Assembly: GCF_041276405.1 (NCBI RefSeq)
Contig: NZ_JBGGGT010000001.1
Coordinates: forward strand, 851,501-915,500
DNA: 64,000 nucleotides
Direction of reading: 5' to 3'
Source: Microvirga sp. TS319
GTDB taxonomy: Bacteria > Pseudomonadota > Alphaproteobacteria > Rhizobiales > Beijerinckiaceae
The notes beneath the pieces are model-generated. The model was not told the origin of the DNA, ran no database searches, and saw nothing but the letters and a program-made list of their open reading frames with translations. The stretch's first letter is position 1. Each line of letters opens with the position of its first letter. A program made the translations under genes and the position numbers. This document shows positions 35,059 to 44,777 of the stretch, piece after piece.

Positions 35059-37278
35059 ATGCGGTTCGACACTCCCGCCGACACCAACCCGATCGACCAG
35101 CTCAAGGTCGTCGGACGGCCCACCGACAGGATCGATGGGCGATACAAGACGACCGGCAAGGCGCCCTACGCCTACGAGCGGCACGATGTCGTGCCAGGCC
35201 AAGCCTATGGCTTCGTGCTGGGTTCTGCGATCGCCAAAGGCCGCATTGTTGCCATGCATCTGGGGGAGGCCAAGATCGCGCCAGGCGTTCTGGCGATCGT
35301 GACGACGCTCGACATGCCCCGATTGGAGCGCGGCAAGATGAATGCCGCCTACCTGTTCGGCGGACCGGTCGTTCAGCATTACCACCAAGCAATCGCCGTG
35401 GTGGTCGCGGAGACCTTCGAGCAGGCCCGCGCCGCAGCCTACCTGATCCGCGTCGACTACCAGCCCGAGATGGGCAAGTTCGACCTTGCCGCGGAGGCGC
35501 CACACGCCCCGCTCATTGGGGACGACAGTGGTGAGGGAAGCAGCGGACCTCCTGAAGCCCGTGTTGGCAACTTCGAGGATGCTTTCGCGGCAGCGGCAGT
35601 GAAGCTCGACGAGACTTACACGACGCCCGACGAGAGCCACGCCATGATGGAACCACACGCCACCATCGCAGCATGGGACGGCGATCGGCTGACCCTCTGG
35701 ACATCGAGCCAGATGATCGCCTGGGGCAAAGGCAGCATTGCGAAAATCCTCGGCATCAGCGCAGAGAACGTTCGGCTCGACTCGCCCTATATCGGCGGTG
35801 GCTTCGGAGCGAAGCTATTCATTCGGGCCGATGCCGTGCTGGCAGCGCTTGGTGCCAGAGCGGCGCGAAGACCCGTCAAGCTGGCACTCACCCGCCCGCT
35901 CGTCGCCAACAACACCACCCATCGGCCTGCCACGATCCAGCGCATCCGCATCGGCGCGAATCGTGACGGCACGATTACGGCAATCGCGCATGAGAGCACC
36001 TCCGGCAATCTGGCTGAGGGCAAGCCCGAGACGGCAGTATCCCAAACAAGGCTCCTCTACGCGGGCGCAAACCGCCTGACGGCGATGCGGCTCGCTGCGC
36101 TCGATCTTCCAGAAGGCAATGCGATGCGCGCACCGGGCGAGGCGCCCGGCATGATGGCGCTTGAGGTCGCCATGGACGAGATGGCGGAAAGGCTCGGCCT
36201 GGATCCGATCGACTTTCGGATCCTGAACGACACTCAGGTCGATCCAGAGAAACTCGACCGTCGCTTCTCGCATCGCGATCTCGTGGGCTGCCTTCGCCTT
36301 GGCGCCGAGCGCTTTGGTTGGGATATGCGCAATCCCCGACCTGCTCAGGTGCGGGACGGACGCTGGCTCGTCGGATTGGGCGTAGCGGCAGGCTTCCGCA
36401 ACAATCTCCTGACAAAGTCCGCAGCGCGGGTCCGGCTCGACAGCCAGGGAGGGGTCACGGTCGAGACCGACATGACCGACATCGGGACCGGTTCCTACAC
36501 CATCATTGCCCAGACGGCGGCCGAAATGATGGGCATAGCCTTGGACAAGGTGACCGTCCGGCTCGGTGACTCGGCTTTCCCGGCTTCCGCCGGCTCCGGG
36601 GGCCAGTGGGGCGCGAACAACTCGACCGCCGGTGTCTACGCGGCCTGTGTCAAACTGCGCGAAGCCGTCGCGCAGCAGCTCGGCTTCAATGCCGCCGATG
36701 CCGTATTCTCGGACGGAGACGTGCGATCGGGCAACCGCAGCGTGCCGCTTGCCGAGGCTGCACGCGCGGGCGAGCTTGTCGCGGAAGACGCCATCGAGTA
36801 CGGCGATCTCGCTAAAACACACCAGCAGTCGACTTTCGCGGCTCATTTTGTTGAGGTCGGGGTTGACGCAGCGACGGGAGAGGTTCGGATCCGGCGTATG
36901 CTCGCGGTGTGCGCGGCTGGGCGCATTCTCAACCCGAAATCCGCGAGGAGCCAAGTGATCGGCGCGATGACCATGGGAGCCGGGGCGGCTTTGATGGAGG
37001 AACTGGCCGTCGATAAGCGGCGAGGTTTCTTTGTCAACCACGACCTTGCGAGCTACGAGGTCCCGGTTCATGCCGACATCCCGCGCCAGGAAGTCGTCTT
37101 TCTCGATGAGGTTGACCCGATGTCCTCACCGATGAAGGCCAAGGGCGTCGCTGAGCTTGGCATCTGCGGCGTCGGAGCGGCGGTCGCGAACGCGGTTTAC
37201 AATGCCACCGGCATCCGCGTGCGTGACTATCCGCTCACGCTCGACAAGCTCATCGATCGCCTGCCCGAGGCTGTCTGA
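35059..37278 (+). CDS. paoC: Aldehyde oxidoreductase molybdenum subunit, PaoC-like
   Basis: A 739-aa catalytic subunit carrying molybdopterin cytosine dinucleotide. The N-terminal a/b hammerhead domain (GRYKTTGKAPYAYE) is followed by molybdopterin-binding regions such as IGGGFGAKLF, EGNAMRAPGEAPGMMALEVA and SAGSGGQWGANNSTAGVY. The catalytic glutamate lies in KGVAELGICGVGAA near the C-terminus. The enzyme oxidises aldehydes in the periplasm to acids and passes electrons through the FeS and FAD subunits. The chaperone gene paoD/xdhC that normally inserts the cofactor is not adjacent. Confidence 0.93.
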   Translation: MRFDTPADTNPIDQLKVVGRPTDRIDGRYKTTGKAPYAYERHDVVPGQAYGFVLGSAIAKGRIVAMHLGEAKIAPGVLAIVTTLDMPRLERGKMNAAYLFGGPVVQHYHQAIAVVVAETFEQARAAAYLIRVDYQPEMGKFDLAAEAPHAPLIGDDSGEGSSGPPEARVGNFEDAFAAAAVKLDETYTTPDESHAMMEPHATIAAWDGDRLTLWTSSQMIAWGKGSIAKILGISAENVRLDSPYIGGGFGAKLFIRADAVLAALGARAARRPVKLALTRPLVANNTTHRPATIQRIRIGANRDGTITAIAHESTSGNLAEGKPETAVSQTRLLYAGANRLTAMRLAALDLPEGNAMRAPGEAPGMMALEVAMDEMAERLGLDPIDFRILNDTQVDPEKLDRRFSHRDLVGCLRLGAERFGWDMRNPRPAQVRDGRWLVGLGVAAGFRNNLLTKSAARVRLDSQGGVTVETDMTDIGTGSYTIIAQTAAEMMGIALDKVTVRLGDSAFPASAGSGGQWGANNSTAGVYAACVKLREAVAQQLGFNAADAVFSDGDVRSGNRSVPLAEAARAGELVAEDAIEYGDLAKTHQQSTFAAHFVEVGVDAATGEVRIRRMLAVCAAGRILNPKSARSQVIGAMTMGAGAALMEELAVDKRRGFFVNHDLASYEVPVHADIPRQEVVFLDEVDPMSSPMKAKGVAELGICGVGAAVANAVYNATGIRVRDYPLTLDKLIDRLPEAV

Positions 37279-37343
37279 GACGCGCTTCACGCCTTGGCGC
37301 CAATCTTGTAGACTCCGCGCCATTGCAGACGGATCTTTCGATA

Positions 37344-37407
37344 CTCTCTTCTTGGAAAGAGTGCATCGTGCAAAAGACCGGATCCACTTTTTCGCACGAT
37401 GCGCTAG
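37344..37407. repeat. Dispersed palindromic repeat, half-length copy
   Basis: GAGTGCATCGTGCAAAAGAC through CGGATCCACTTTTTCGCACG to ATGCGCTAG matches the second palindromic half of the full-length copies, with the first half missing. The remainder of 37279-37552 contains no supportable gene. Confidence 0.75.
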
Positions 37408-37552
37408 CAAACGGGTTAGGGGCGGGCTCATCAGGAAACTCGTCGTGACCCTTGCGTTTCTTGCTCTGGACCGGCCCTTGCGCCGCGACCTTGACGACGC
37501 CCTATAGGAGCAGCGACTTCCATTTCTGTCGGTTTCGGCAGGCACATTCAAT

Positions 37553-39022
37553 TCAAACCTGGACTTCGAGCGCTGTCACTGACGCTTTTGGGAAACGCCA
37601 GGCAATCGTTCCATTCTCGACCGGCACCGAACATGTCTCCACGTCAAACACATTCAGAGCAGTGGTATCGATTGCAGTCGATAGATCATCAGGCGCAATT
37701 TGATGAGCTACGGCAGATCTGGGCTGATCCCCAATCACAGTAAGCTCGGCCTTTGTTGCACTTTGCAGGTCGGTGTTGACTACATGCAGATAAAGAGTCT
37801 GGCCGCTTCGGCTCGCTGTCACATCCAGTGTTGATCCCTCGCTTGTCACATTGAGGGCGGCGTCGCCACCGTACTTTCTGAAAAGCCGCATCACGTGTCC
37901 GACTGGGAGCAGATAGGGAGACTCTCGGGGGGAGCCAAGCATCACCGTATTGACCAACCAAGATACCCCCACGAAATCAGCCAACGTCGCAATATCAACG
38001 AAGTCCGCGTTGCGTTCATAAAGGTTCAGGACCCTAGCGTGGTAGAGAGCTGAAATCCATTCGCGAAGGATTTCACATTTGTTGCATGGCTGGAGGGAGA
38101 GATGCCCCTCCGTGATCGCCACGCGTTGTGAAGCGTCTATTGCCTGGATGACGTTTCGAGCTTCGGTGAGTTTGCGATCAACCTTATCATACATCGAACA
38201 AAGCTCGGTCCAGCTTGCTTGATAATCGTTCCGATACTCACGCCCTCTCAAAACCGTATTTGGACTGTCTGGCTTCTGGTGCATCATGTGAAGTGCCACC
38301 AAGTCGACAAGATCTCCAGATTCGCGCAGGAGATCCTCCGCCCACCACTTGTCGGTATCGCTCTCCTGATCTCCCCAACCGATAAGCCGGATTGAGCTAT
38401 CAGCAGACCGCATGGCTTCGGCAAAACTTCTGTATTCACGAGCATTTTCTGCGCTGCTGAAGCGATGGCCTGCCTTTGGATAGGACGTCTCGTTGCCAAT
38501 CTGCCAGAACTTGACCCGCCACGGCTCAGTCCGGCCGTTTGTCCGGCGCTCGCTGTGATCTGGATTATTGCAGTAGTGGACAAGATCCGCCGCGTCTCGG
38601 GCAGTTCCCATCCTCCTCTCCCCACGGATCGTGTTGACGTATTCGGGCCGACCGTCACTCGCAAAATTGACAGCAATGATAGGCTCGGCTCCCAACTCCT
38701 CACACAAACCAAGAATTTCGTGAATCCCAACTCGGTTCGGCTGCACGCCTCCCCAGCGGTAATTGAACATGGGTTTCCGGCACGCGCTGGGACCGACGCC
38801 CTCTTGCCATCTCCAATAACTGGTCAGGATCCCACCCCACCGTATGGCACCAGGAGCCATGTCGCGGACTGTTGCAACGAAGTCTCTGCGCCACTCGTCA
38901 GTGTTATAGTCCCAGGCAGCCTCGACCGAGGCATCGGTGGTACCGAGAGGCTCCATGAATTGCATGTAAAGGCGCGGCGAGACAGAGAATGTCGGAGTAG
39001 GGTCAACTGTAATCCGAGGCAT
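37553..39022 (-). CDS. GH51-like glycosidase (alpha-L-arabinofuranosidase type)
   Basis: A 489-aa clan-A-type glycoside hydrolase. The acid/base glutamate is in WQIGNETSYP (about residue 176), preceded by the GAIRWGGILTSYWRW motif typical of GH51 enzymes, and the nucleophile is probably the glutamate in RVAITEGHLSL. The C-terminal ~100 residues form a beta-sandwich-like domain. No signal peptide is visible, so it would act in the cytoplasm on imported oligosaccharides. AGGAG precedes the ATG. The codon and base composition is clearly lower in GC than all neighbouring genes, and it has no operon partners, which points to recent transfer. Confidence 0.78.
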   Translation of the reverse strand: MPRITVDPTPTFSVSPRLYMQFMEPLGTTDASVEAAWDYNTDEWRRDFVATVRDMAPGAIRWGGILTSYWRWQEGVGPSACRKPMFNYRWGGVQPNRVGIHEILGLCEELGAEPIIAVNFASDGRPEYVNTIRGERRMGTARDAADLVHYCNNPDHSERRTNGRTEPWRVKFWQIGNETSYPKAGHRFSSAENAREYRSFAEAMRSADSSIRLIGWGDQESDTDKWWAEDLLRESGDLVDLVALHMMHQKPDSPNTVLRGREYRNDYQASWTELCSMYDKVDRKLTEARNVIQAIDASQRVAITEGHLSLQPCNKCEILREWISALYHARVLNLYERNADFVDIATLADFVGVSWLVNTVMLGSPRESPYLLPVGHVMRLFRKYGGDAALNVTSEGSTLDVTASRSGQTLYLHVVNTDLQSATKAELTVIGDQPRSAVAHQIAPDDLSTAIDTTALNVFDVETCSVPVENGTIAWRFPKASVTALEVQV

Positions 39023-39219
39023 GGCATACTCCTGGAATTATCTGACCCCAGCTTTCGGGCGCATGGCCCTGATGATCCAGCATTGCGCCACGAGAAACAG
39101 AAGGATCGCTTGCAAACCCCTTAGTAACTCAATTCGGTCTGCGCCTCCGGCAAGTTTCGAAGGCGAACGATGTTAACGGGCCGTTCTTTCGATTGTTCGG
39201 TGATCCTGATCTGAGTTCG

Positions 39220-39350
39220 GCGGTACCTGGCTTATGACTTGATCCGAGTGGGATTGAGACGGTTCACTTGATGCGCAAAGGACAGGCGAAATACGCCCGT
39301 GGGTCACAATCATCCCTCGCCGGGCAGTTCAAGCTCGTGGCTGCGCGAGG
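39220..39350 (+). pseudogene. Probable transposase tail fragment
   Basis: From 39259 the plus strand reads VHLMRKGQAKYARG and SSLAGQFKLVAA in one frame. This resembles the C-terminal end of IS6-type and related transposases (xxHMIRKGQ...). A preceding frame (YLAYDLIRVG) suggests a frameshift. It is too short to be sure. The rest of 39023-39415 contains nothing I can support. Confidence 0.4.
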
Positions 39351-39415
39351 CCTGCAGGGAGAATGACCCTCCTTCTGTCCGCATCCAAAATTAGCGACGG
39401 AGTCCGCTCCTCGGA

Positions 39416-40357
39416 TTATTTCGTCTGGGGCGTGGCACCAGTTCTAGGTCGCTTGGGATCGGCTAGGCGCCGGGAAACCTCTAAGGCAACTTGGTCGAGT
39501 TCCTGAATGCAATCCTGCAGGATTTGGGAAGGCCGTGGCGTAAGCGGGAAAAGCAAAAGGGTCCTAAAGTGCACAGCTGGCGCGAATGGCTTCAGAATGA
39601 GACCATTGTTCACATAAACCTCTGCTGTCAAAGGATTAACGAGTCCGCATCCGAGCCTGGCGTGGACCATCGAGCAGACAGTCGAGGAAAAAGGCGTTTC
39701 GAGGACGACCCGCGTTTGGACGCTGGCTGCAGCAAGAATGGCGTCAGCTTCTCGTCGTGTCGTATCCTCTGGCGCCAGTGCGATGAACTCCTCGCCGTGC
39801 AGATGATCCGGCGTCACAATGTCGACATTCTCCAGGCGGTGCCCTGGGTATATCGCGAGACATGCTCTACACGTCATAAATGGTCGGGCGATTACACCGG
39901 TTACATCCACCTCGTCTGCTGCGATCCCAAGGTCGAACTGCCCTGAAGCGATCAGGTCGCGGATGGTCGCCGAAAGATGCGCCTGGAGCGTGATAGCGAC
40001 CTGTGGATGCCTGTTCCGGAACTGGCGAAGGGCCTGCGGGACAATGTTGGTGCTCAACGCCGACAGGCTTGCAATTCGGATTTCGCCGGAGCCGAAGTCA
40101 CGTATTCTGGCAGCTGCCGTGCGCAAGTGTGCCATCCCGAGGAAGGACGCCTCGACCTCCCGCTGAAAGAGCTTGCCCTCCGGGGTCGGGATCATTCGGC
40201 CCTTGAGCCTTTCGAAGAGCGGAAACCCGATAGACCGCTCCAGTTCCTGAATTGCCTTGCTGACGGCCGGCTGCGAGATCCGGAGAACCTCTGCGGCCCG
40301 CGATGCTGTACCGGCCGTCATAACGGCGTGAAACACGTCGATCTGTCGTTGGTTCAT
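39416..40357 (-). CDS. LysR-family transcriptional regulator
   Basis: A 313-aa LysR-type regulator. The HTH is at the N-terminus (IDVFHAVMTAGTASRAAEVL, RISQPAVSKAIQELERSIGF), and the effector domain starts near residue 90 (GEIRIASLSALSTNIVP). The HAVMTAGTASRAAEVL and FPLFERLKGRMIPTPEG segments are typical of regulators of amino-acid and opine catabolism. It is divergent from the beta-lyase and transporter operon, with 116 bp between starts, so it almost certainly controls that operon in response to its substrate. Confidence 0.92.
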   Translation of the reverse strand: MNQRQIDVFHAVMTAGTASRAAEVLRISQPAVSKAIQELERSIGFPLFERLKGRMIPTPEGKLFQREVEASFLGMAHLRTAAARIRDFGSGEIRIASLSALSTNIVPQALRQFRNRHPQVAITLQAHLSATIRDLIASGQFDLGIAADEVDVTGVIARPFMTCRACLAIYPGHRLENVDIVTPDHLHGEEFIALAPEDTTRREADAILAAASVQTRVVLETPFSSTVCSMVHARLGCGLVNPLTAEVYVNNGLILKPFAPAVHFRTLLLFPLTPRPSQILQDCIQELDQVALEVSRRLADPKRPRTGATPQTK

Positions 40358-40473
40358 GGTTATTCCATTTCAAAGCTGAGCCCTATAACCGGGGAGAATA
40401 GACTGCCGCAATTATCATATTGGACGGAATAAGGCAGCTATGGTCTAGTTTTGGCTCAGCAAGGATAACGTGT
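40358..40473. promoter_or_regulatory. Divergent LysR/operon promoter region
   Basis: The region is AT-richer than its flanks. TTATTCC (40360-40366) and its inverse GGAATAA (40426-40432) are 59 bp apart and could be LysR contact sites at the recognition and activation positions. The beta-lyase ribosome site AAGGA is at about 40461. The link to LysR binding is inferred from layout. Confidence 0.4.
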
Positions 40474-41673
40474 ATGAGCGATTGGACCGATTGTGTGATT
40501 TCGTCAGAAGCAAGCCGCGATGGCTTCGCGAGTTTGGGAATCCCGGTTTATCGAGCCTCCACCATCCCTTTTCCTGACGCCAAGAGCTACCAGGCCCGCC
40601 ACGAGCGTGGGGAGGATGGGTATAGCTATGGCTTGTCGGGCACGCCGACGTCTCGCTCGCTCGCACAGAAGATTACGGCTCTTCAACAAGGGCTTCGGAC
40701 ATTTCTCGTCCCATCCGGACAGGCAGCTATTACGGTTTCCATTCTGTCATTCGTTCAGGCTGGAGATCGTATTCTCATCGCCGATACGGTCTATCCGCCC
40801 CTGCGCGACTTTGCGGAGCGTGACCTGCGTCGCCTTGGAATCGATATCACATTCTACGACCCCATGGCTCCTGACGGCCTGGAGCGGATCATATGCGATA
40901 AGACCCGGCTGATCTGGGCCGAGTCACCGGGCTCCACGACGATGGAGGTTCAGGATATGGCTCGCCTTGCAGACATCGCCCACCGGCATGGAGCCTTACT
41001 TGCGTGTGACAACACTTGGGCAACCCCGTTGTACTTCAAGCCGCTCGCCCATGGTGCCGACATTGTCGTCGAAGCACTGACAAAATATTTTTCTGGTCAC
41101 TCCGATGTCCTGATGGGTTCAATCACGGTTCGCGACCAGGCCGCAGCCGCAGCCATCAAGGGAAAACTCAGCCGTCTTGGCATTGGAGTATCGCCTGACG
41201 ATTGCTCGTTGGTTCTGCGTGGAATGGAGACGATGCCTATCCGGCTCCAATACTCGTCCGACATCACGAAGCGCTTGCTCTCATCGATCGTCGAACAACC
41301 TTCTGTCGATCGAATTCTCTACCCTGCTTTGAGCACATGCCCGGGTCACGAAATCTGGAAACGCGACTTCAAAGGTGCAAGCAGTGTTTTCGGGATCGTC
41401 TTTACATCCGATGCAACACCACGCGTCTTCGCGGCGCTCGATGAACTCAAAGTATTTGTAATCGGCGCGTCGTGGGGCGGGACGCGGAGCCTGGTCGCTC
41501 CGATGCCTGTCAAGGCAAACCGCACGGCGAAGCCCTGGAACGGGGAGGACCTCGTCCTGCGCGTCAGTATCGGCGTGGAATCGTTCGCCGATCTTCGGGA
41601 TGATCTCGACCGGTTCTTCAACTATCTGAACCGGCGCTCTATAGCGGCCATTCAGGCTACTCAGTCCACTTGA
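40474..41673 (+). CDS. metC: Cystathionine beta-lyase-like PLP enzyme
   Basis: A 399-aa PLP-dependent enzyme of the Cys/Met metabolism family, which cleaves C-S bonds (cystathionine to homocysteine, pyruvate and ammonia). The PLP lysine is in EALTKYFSGHSDVLMG, the aspartate holding the pyridine nitrogen is in LLACDNTWATPLYFKPL, and the cofactor phosphate region is FLVPSGQAAITVSIL. The motifs fit alphaproteobacterial MetC better than cystathionine gamma-synthase. The ATG at 40474 has AAGGA upstream. Being first in an amino-acid uptake operon, it may act on imported S-substituted cysteines rather than in methionine synthesis (inference). Confidence 0.88.
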   Translation: MSDWTDCVISSEASRDGFASLGIPVYRASTIPFPDAKSYQARHERGEDGYSYGLSGTPTSRSLAQKITALQQGLRTFLVPSGQAAITVSILSFVQAGDRILIADTVYPPLRDFAERDLRRLGIDITFYDPMAPDGLERIICDKTRLIWAESPGSTTMEVQDMARLADIAHRHGALLACDNTWATPLYFKPLAHGADIVVEALTKYFSGHSDVLMGSITVRDQAAAAAIKGKLSRLGIGVSPDDCSLVLRGMETMPIRLQYSSDITKRLLSSIVEQPSVDRILYPALSTCPGHEIWKRDFKGASSVFGIVFTSDATPRVFAALDELKVFVIGASWGGTRSLVAPMPVKANRTAKPWNGEDLVLRVSIGVESFADLRDDLDRFFNYLNRRSIAAIQATQST

Positions 41674-41717
41674 GAAACCACGTTCAGATAGTCACGCAAC
41701 AAACAGAGGGAAATGTG

Positions 41718-42596
41718 ATGCTGAAGATGACGAGAAGAGTATCGATCAAGGCGAGCCTCGCAGCAGCCGCGCTCATGGCGCTTGGGATCGGGCCCGCAGC
41801 GCATGCGGAGTCGGGAGCGAAGGATCGCCTAGCGTCAGGAAAGGTGACCATCGGGATCCATAACCGGGCACCTTGGGGTTTTCGCAGCAGCACTGGCGAA
41901 GTAGCTGGGTATCATCCGGATCTCGTTAAGGCGGCTCTCGAACCGCTCGGCATCAAGGAAATTAACTTCGTCATTACCGAGTTCGGCGCCCTTATTCCGG
42001 GCCTGAACGCCAACCGGTTTGACATGATTGCATCCGGCATTGCCATTACTCCGAAGCGTTGCCAGGAAGTGATCTTCAGTGAACCGGATCTAGCGGTCGG
42101 CGACGGCCTCATCGTGAAGCAGGGTAACCCGCAGAACATCCACAGCTATGCCGATTTCGCAAAGAACTCGAAGCTCCGGCTTGCTGGCGGAAGAGGCACG
42201 GAGAACACCAAGAACGCCATTGCCGCAGGTGTTCCTGAGGACCAGATTCTGCAACTGCATGAAACGACGGACTTGGTCTCGGCGGTGATCGGCGGCCGCG
42301 CCGATGCTGCGACACTTTCCGCCCCGAGCGTGGTTTCGTTTCTTCAGGACAAGAACGTCAAGGGTCTTGAAAGGGCAACGCCGTTCACCGGCCTGATGAA
42401 AGAGGACGGCCGGCCTGCGGCAATGTACACGGCAATCGCGTTCCGCAGCGACGATGCCGCCCTTCGGGATCTTTTCAACGAGAGGCTCGCAAAGCTGAAG
42501 GCCGATGGCACGGTACGAAAGATTATGGAGACCTATGGCTTCACCGACGCCGAGCTGGCTCCTGACATCAAGACCGCAGACGTCTGTAAGGGATAA
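41718..42596 (+). CDS. Amino-acid ABC importer binding protein, EhuB-like
   Basis: A 292-aa periplasmic binding protein of family 3. A signal peptide covers about residues 1-32 (ASLAAAALMALGIGPAAHAE). The mature sequence has GYHPDLVKAALEPLGIKEIN, VITEFGALIPGLNANRFDMI and ASGIAITPKRCQEVIFSEPD, a pattern close to ectoine-binding EhuB proteins. GAGGG precedes the ATG, 44 nt after the lyase gene. The ligand may be ectoine-like or another zwitterionic or N-acylated amino acid. Confidence 0.88.
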   Translation: MLKMTRRVSIKASLAAAALMALGIGPAAHAESGAKDRLASGKVTIGIHNRAPWGFRSSTGEVAGYHPDLVKAALEPLGIKEINFVITEFGALIPGLNANRFDMIASGIAITPKRCQEVIFSEPDLAVGDGLIVKQGNPQNIHSYADFAKNSKLRLAGGRGTENTKNAIAAGVPEDQILQLHETTDLVSAVIGGRADAATLSAPSVVSFLQDKNVKGLERATPFTGLMKEDGRPAAMYTAIAFRSDDAALRDLFNERLAKLKADGTVRKIMETYGFTDAELAPDIKTADVCKG

Positions 42597-42628
42597 TATG
42601 CTCTGGTAACCAATGAGGATGCCTTAGA

Positions 42629-43288
42629 ATGAGCTTTGCCGACATCCTGGTTGGTATCTTTGAAGGGTTCGGCGTCACGGCCTCCGTCACTATGTGGGGA
42701 ATGGCCTACGCCGTACCTTTTGCCCTCGTGTTTGGAATCCTGCAGCATTTCACGAGGGGACCGACACGCTTGGCTGTGACTTCGGTCATCGAGTTCTGGC
42801 GCAGCTCGCCGGTCATCGTCCTGCTGTTCGTCTTCTATTATACACTTCCAACTATTGGAATCACGCTGTCCGGGATCACCGTGGCTGCCATGGCTCTCGG
42901 CCTCAATATCGGCGGTTATGGCAGTCAGGCGGTTCGAGCTGCGCTTCAATCTCTCGACCCCGGGCAGGTTGAGGCCGGAAAGGCACTTGGTCTGCGCCGT
43001 CTTCACATTCTGATCCTGATAGAGCTGCCGCAGGCGTTCAAGGCGATGACGCCGACCTTCATCAATCAGTTCATTCAGCTCATTAAGGGAACCGCTTTGG
43101 TTTCGCTTATTACACTGACCGACATGACCTTTCGCGCAAAGGAGATCTCACAGCTGCAATATGACCCGGTTGGGACATATACGGCGCTCCTCGTGGCATA
43201 CTTCATTGTTTGCTACCCGGCCACGATCTTCGGTCGCTGGGTCGAGAAGCGCGTAGCGATTAGCGAAAGGAACCAAGGTGAAATTTAA
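42629..43288 (+). CDS. Amino-acid ABC importer permease 1 (EhuC/HisQM type)
   Basis: A 219-aa inner-membrane permease. It has about five helices and the HisQM motif GGYGSQAVRAALQSLDPGQV then EAGKALGL, which contacts the ATPase. The preceding IEFWRSSPVIVLLFVFYYTLP is typical (FRGTP-like in the family). It pairs with the next permease, whose start overlaps its end by 11 bases. Confidence 0.92.
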   Translation: MSFADILVGIFEGFGVTASVTMWGMAYAVPFALVFGILQHFTRGPTRLAVTSVIEFWRSSPVIVLLFVFYYTLPTIGITLSGITVAAMALGLNIGGYGSQAVRAALQSLDPGQVEAGKALGLRRLHILILIELPQAFKAMTPTFINQFIQLIKGTALVSLITLTDMTFRAKEISQLQYDPVGTYTALLVAYFIVCYPATIFGRWVEKRVAISERNQGEI

Positions 43289-43937
43289 CCTCGCCTTCGC
43301 GATCGAAAGTCTGCCGCTCATTCTCTCCGCCTTATGGACGACGGTCTGGGTCACAGTGGCAAGCTGCGCTGGCGCAGCACTGTTGGGGTTCCTTTGGGAG
43401 ATCGCACGTCGTTCCAGTCGGCCGCTGTCCTACGTCATGCGGTTTGTGATCGATTTCATCCGCTCCACGCCCCTTCTGGTGCAACTCTATTTCCTCTATT
43501 TTGTGTTGCCCTTCTACGGTGTCACCCTTCCGTCGTTCGTCGTGGGGATCGTGGGCTTGAGCGTCTATTACAGTGGTTACCTGGCCGAAGTCTTCAAGGC
43601 CGGTATTGACGGCATTCCCGTTGGCCAGTTCGAGGCAGCTCAGTCACTTGGTCTCAAGCGCCTGGACATCGTTGCCTTTGTCATAGCGCCGCAGATGCTG
43701 CGCAACATCGCGGCTCCCATGGGAAACTACTTTGTATCGGTTCTGAAGGCGACACCGTACCTAGCGATCATTGCTGTGCCCGAGATGCTCGGGGAAGCCA
43801 TGGAGATTGCGTCGGACACGTTCCGGTATGCCGAGCCCATGCTGACCGTCGGTGTTGTCTTCCTTGTCCTCGCCGTAGCGGTGGCCCAACTGGTCCGGCT
43901 CATGGAGATGCGTCTCCTGAAGTCCGCAAGACGTTGA
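43278..43937 (+). CDS. Amino-acid ABC importer permease 2 (EhuD/HisQM type)
   Basis: A 219-aa inner-membrane permease with the family motif [19 protein letters not shown] and the ATPase-contact loop [20 protein letters not shown] then [10 protein letters not shown]. Its start lies inside the end of the previous permease gene (11-base overlap), and it ends 13 nt before the ATPase gene. The two form the membrane channel of the importer. Confidence 0.92.
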   Translation: MKFNLAFAIESLPLILSALWTTVWVTVASCAGAALLGFLWEIARRSSRPLSYVMRFVIDFIRSTPLLVQLYFLYFVLPFYGVTLPSFVVGIVGLSVYYSGYLAEVFKAGIDGIPVGQFEAAQSLGLKRLDIVAFVIAPQMLRNIAAPMGNYFVSVLKATPYLAIIAVPEMLGEAMEIASDTFRYAEPMLTVGVVFLVLAVAVAQLVRLMEMRLLKSARR

Positions 43938-43950
43938 AGGAACTCCTAGT

Positions 43951-44727
43951 ATGCAGATCGATGCCGCGGTCAGTCCTCGCTCTGACGTTCATGGGTCGGA
44001 GGCCGCCATAGAAATCATTGCCCTGAACAAGTGGTATGGGTCGTTCCATGTCCTCAAGGACGTTGATCTTCAGGTTGAGAGCGGCCGGCAAATCGTTATT
44101 TGCGGGCCCTCGGGCTCTGGGAAATCCACACTGATCCGCTGCATCAACCAGCTAGAGCGGCACCAGCGGGGACAGATCTTCATTCACGGTTCCGAGGTAG
44201 ACCCGAACACATGGGCGCTACACGACCTGCGCCGCGACGTGGGTATGGTCTTTCAACACTTCAATCTCTTTCCTCACCTGACTGTGCTTCAGAACTGCAC
44301 ATTGGCAATGCGCCGGGCCCGGGGCATGACTCGCCACGAAGCAGAAGAGATTGCACGTCACTATCTGGAGCGGGTCCGGATCCCAGAGCAGATAGGAAAG
44401 TATCCGAGCCAGCTTTCAGGGGGGCAGCAGCAACGTGTCGCTATCGCGCGGGCTCTGTGCATGCGCCCGAAAGTCATGCTCTTTGACGAGCCGACCTCAG
44501 CCCTTGATCCTGAAATGATCAATGAAGTGCTCGATGTCATGACCGAACTCGCCAGTGACGGCATGACCATGCTGTGCGTGACCCATGAGATGGCGTTCGC
44601 CCGGAAGGTAGCCGATGCCATTGTCTTCATGGATGGGGGACGCATCGTCGAGCAGGCGTCACCATCGGATTTCTTCACTAATCCAAAGAACGAGCGGACG
44701 AGGACATTCCTTCGGCAGATCCTCTGA
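43951..44727 (+). CDS. Amino-acid ABC importer ATPase (EhuA/GlnQ type)
   Basis: A 258-aa ATPase. Walker A is GPSGSGKST, the Q-loop is [17 protein letters not shown], the signature is [15 protein letters not shown], Walker B is [12 protein letters not shown], and the switch is [13 protein letters not shown]. This is the standard polar-amino-acid type. A 20-residue extension precedes the conserved start ([17 protein letters not shown]). It energises the two permeases upstream. Confidence 0.94.
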   Translation: MQIDAAVSPRSDVHGSEAAIEIIALNKWYGSFHVLKDVDLQVESGRQIVICGPSGSGKSTLIRCINQLERHQRGQIFIHGSEVDPNTWALHDLRRDVGMVFQHFNLFPHLTVLQNCTLAMRRARGMTRHEAEEIARHYLERVRIPEQIGKYPSQLSGGQQQRVAIARALCMRPKVMLFDEPTSALDPEMINEVLDVMTELASDGMTMLCVTHEMAFARKVADAIVFMDGGRIVEQASPSDFFTNPKNERTRTFLRQIL

Positions 44728-44777
44728 AGCGCCGATCACGAAGACCTTTCATAGCTCCGGCCCGAGGAGATCACACC

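Noticed and set aside
37410..37500. Short minus-strand frame reading QSKKRKGHDEFPDEPAPNP
   Set aside because: Looks protein-like for about 28 residues but has no start codon and runs into the repeat; too short to support.
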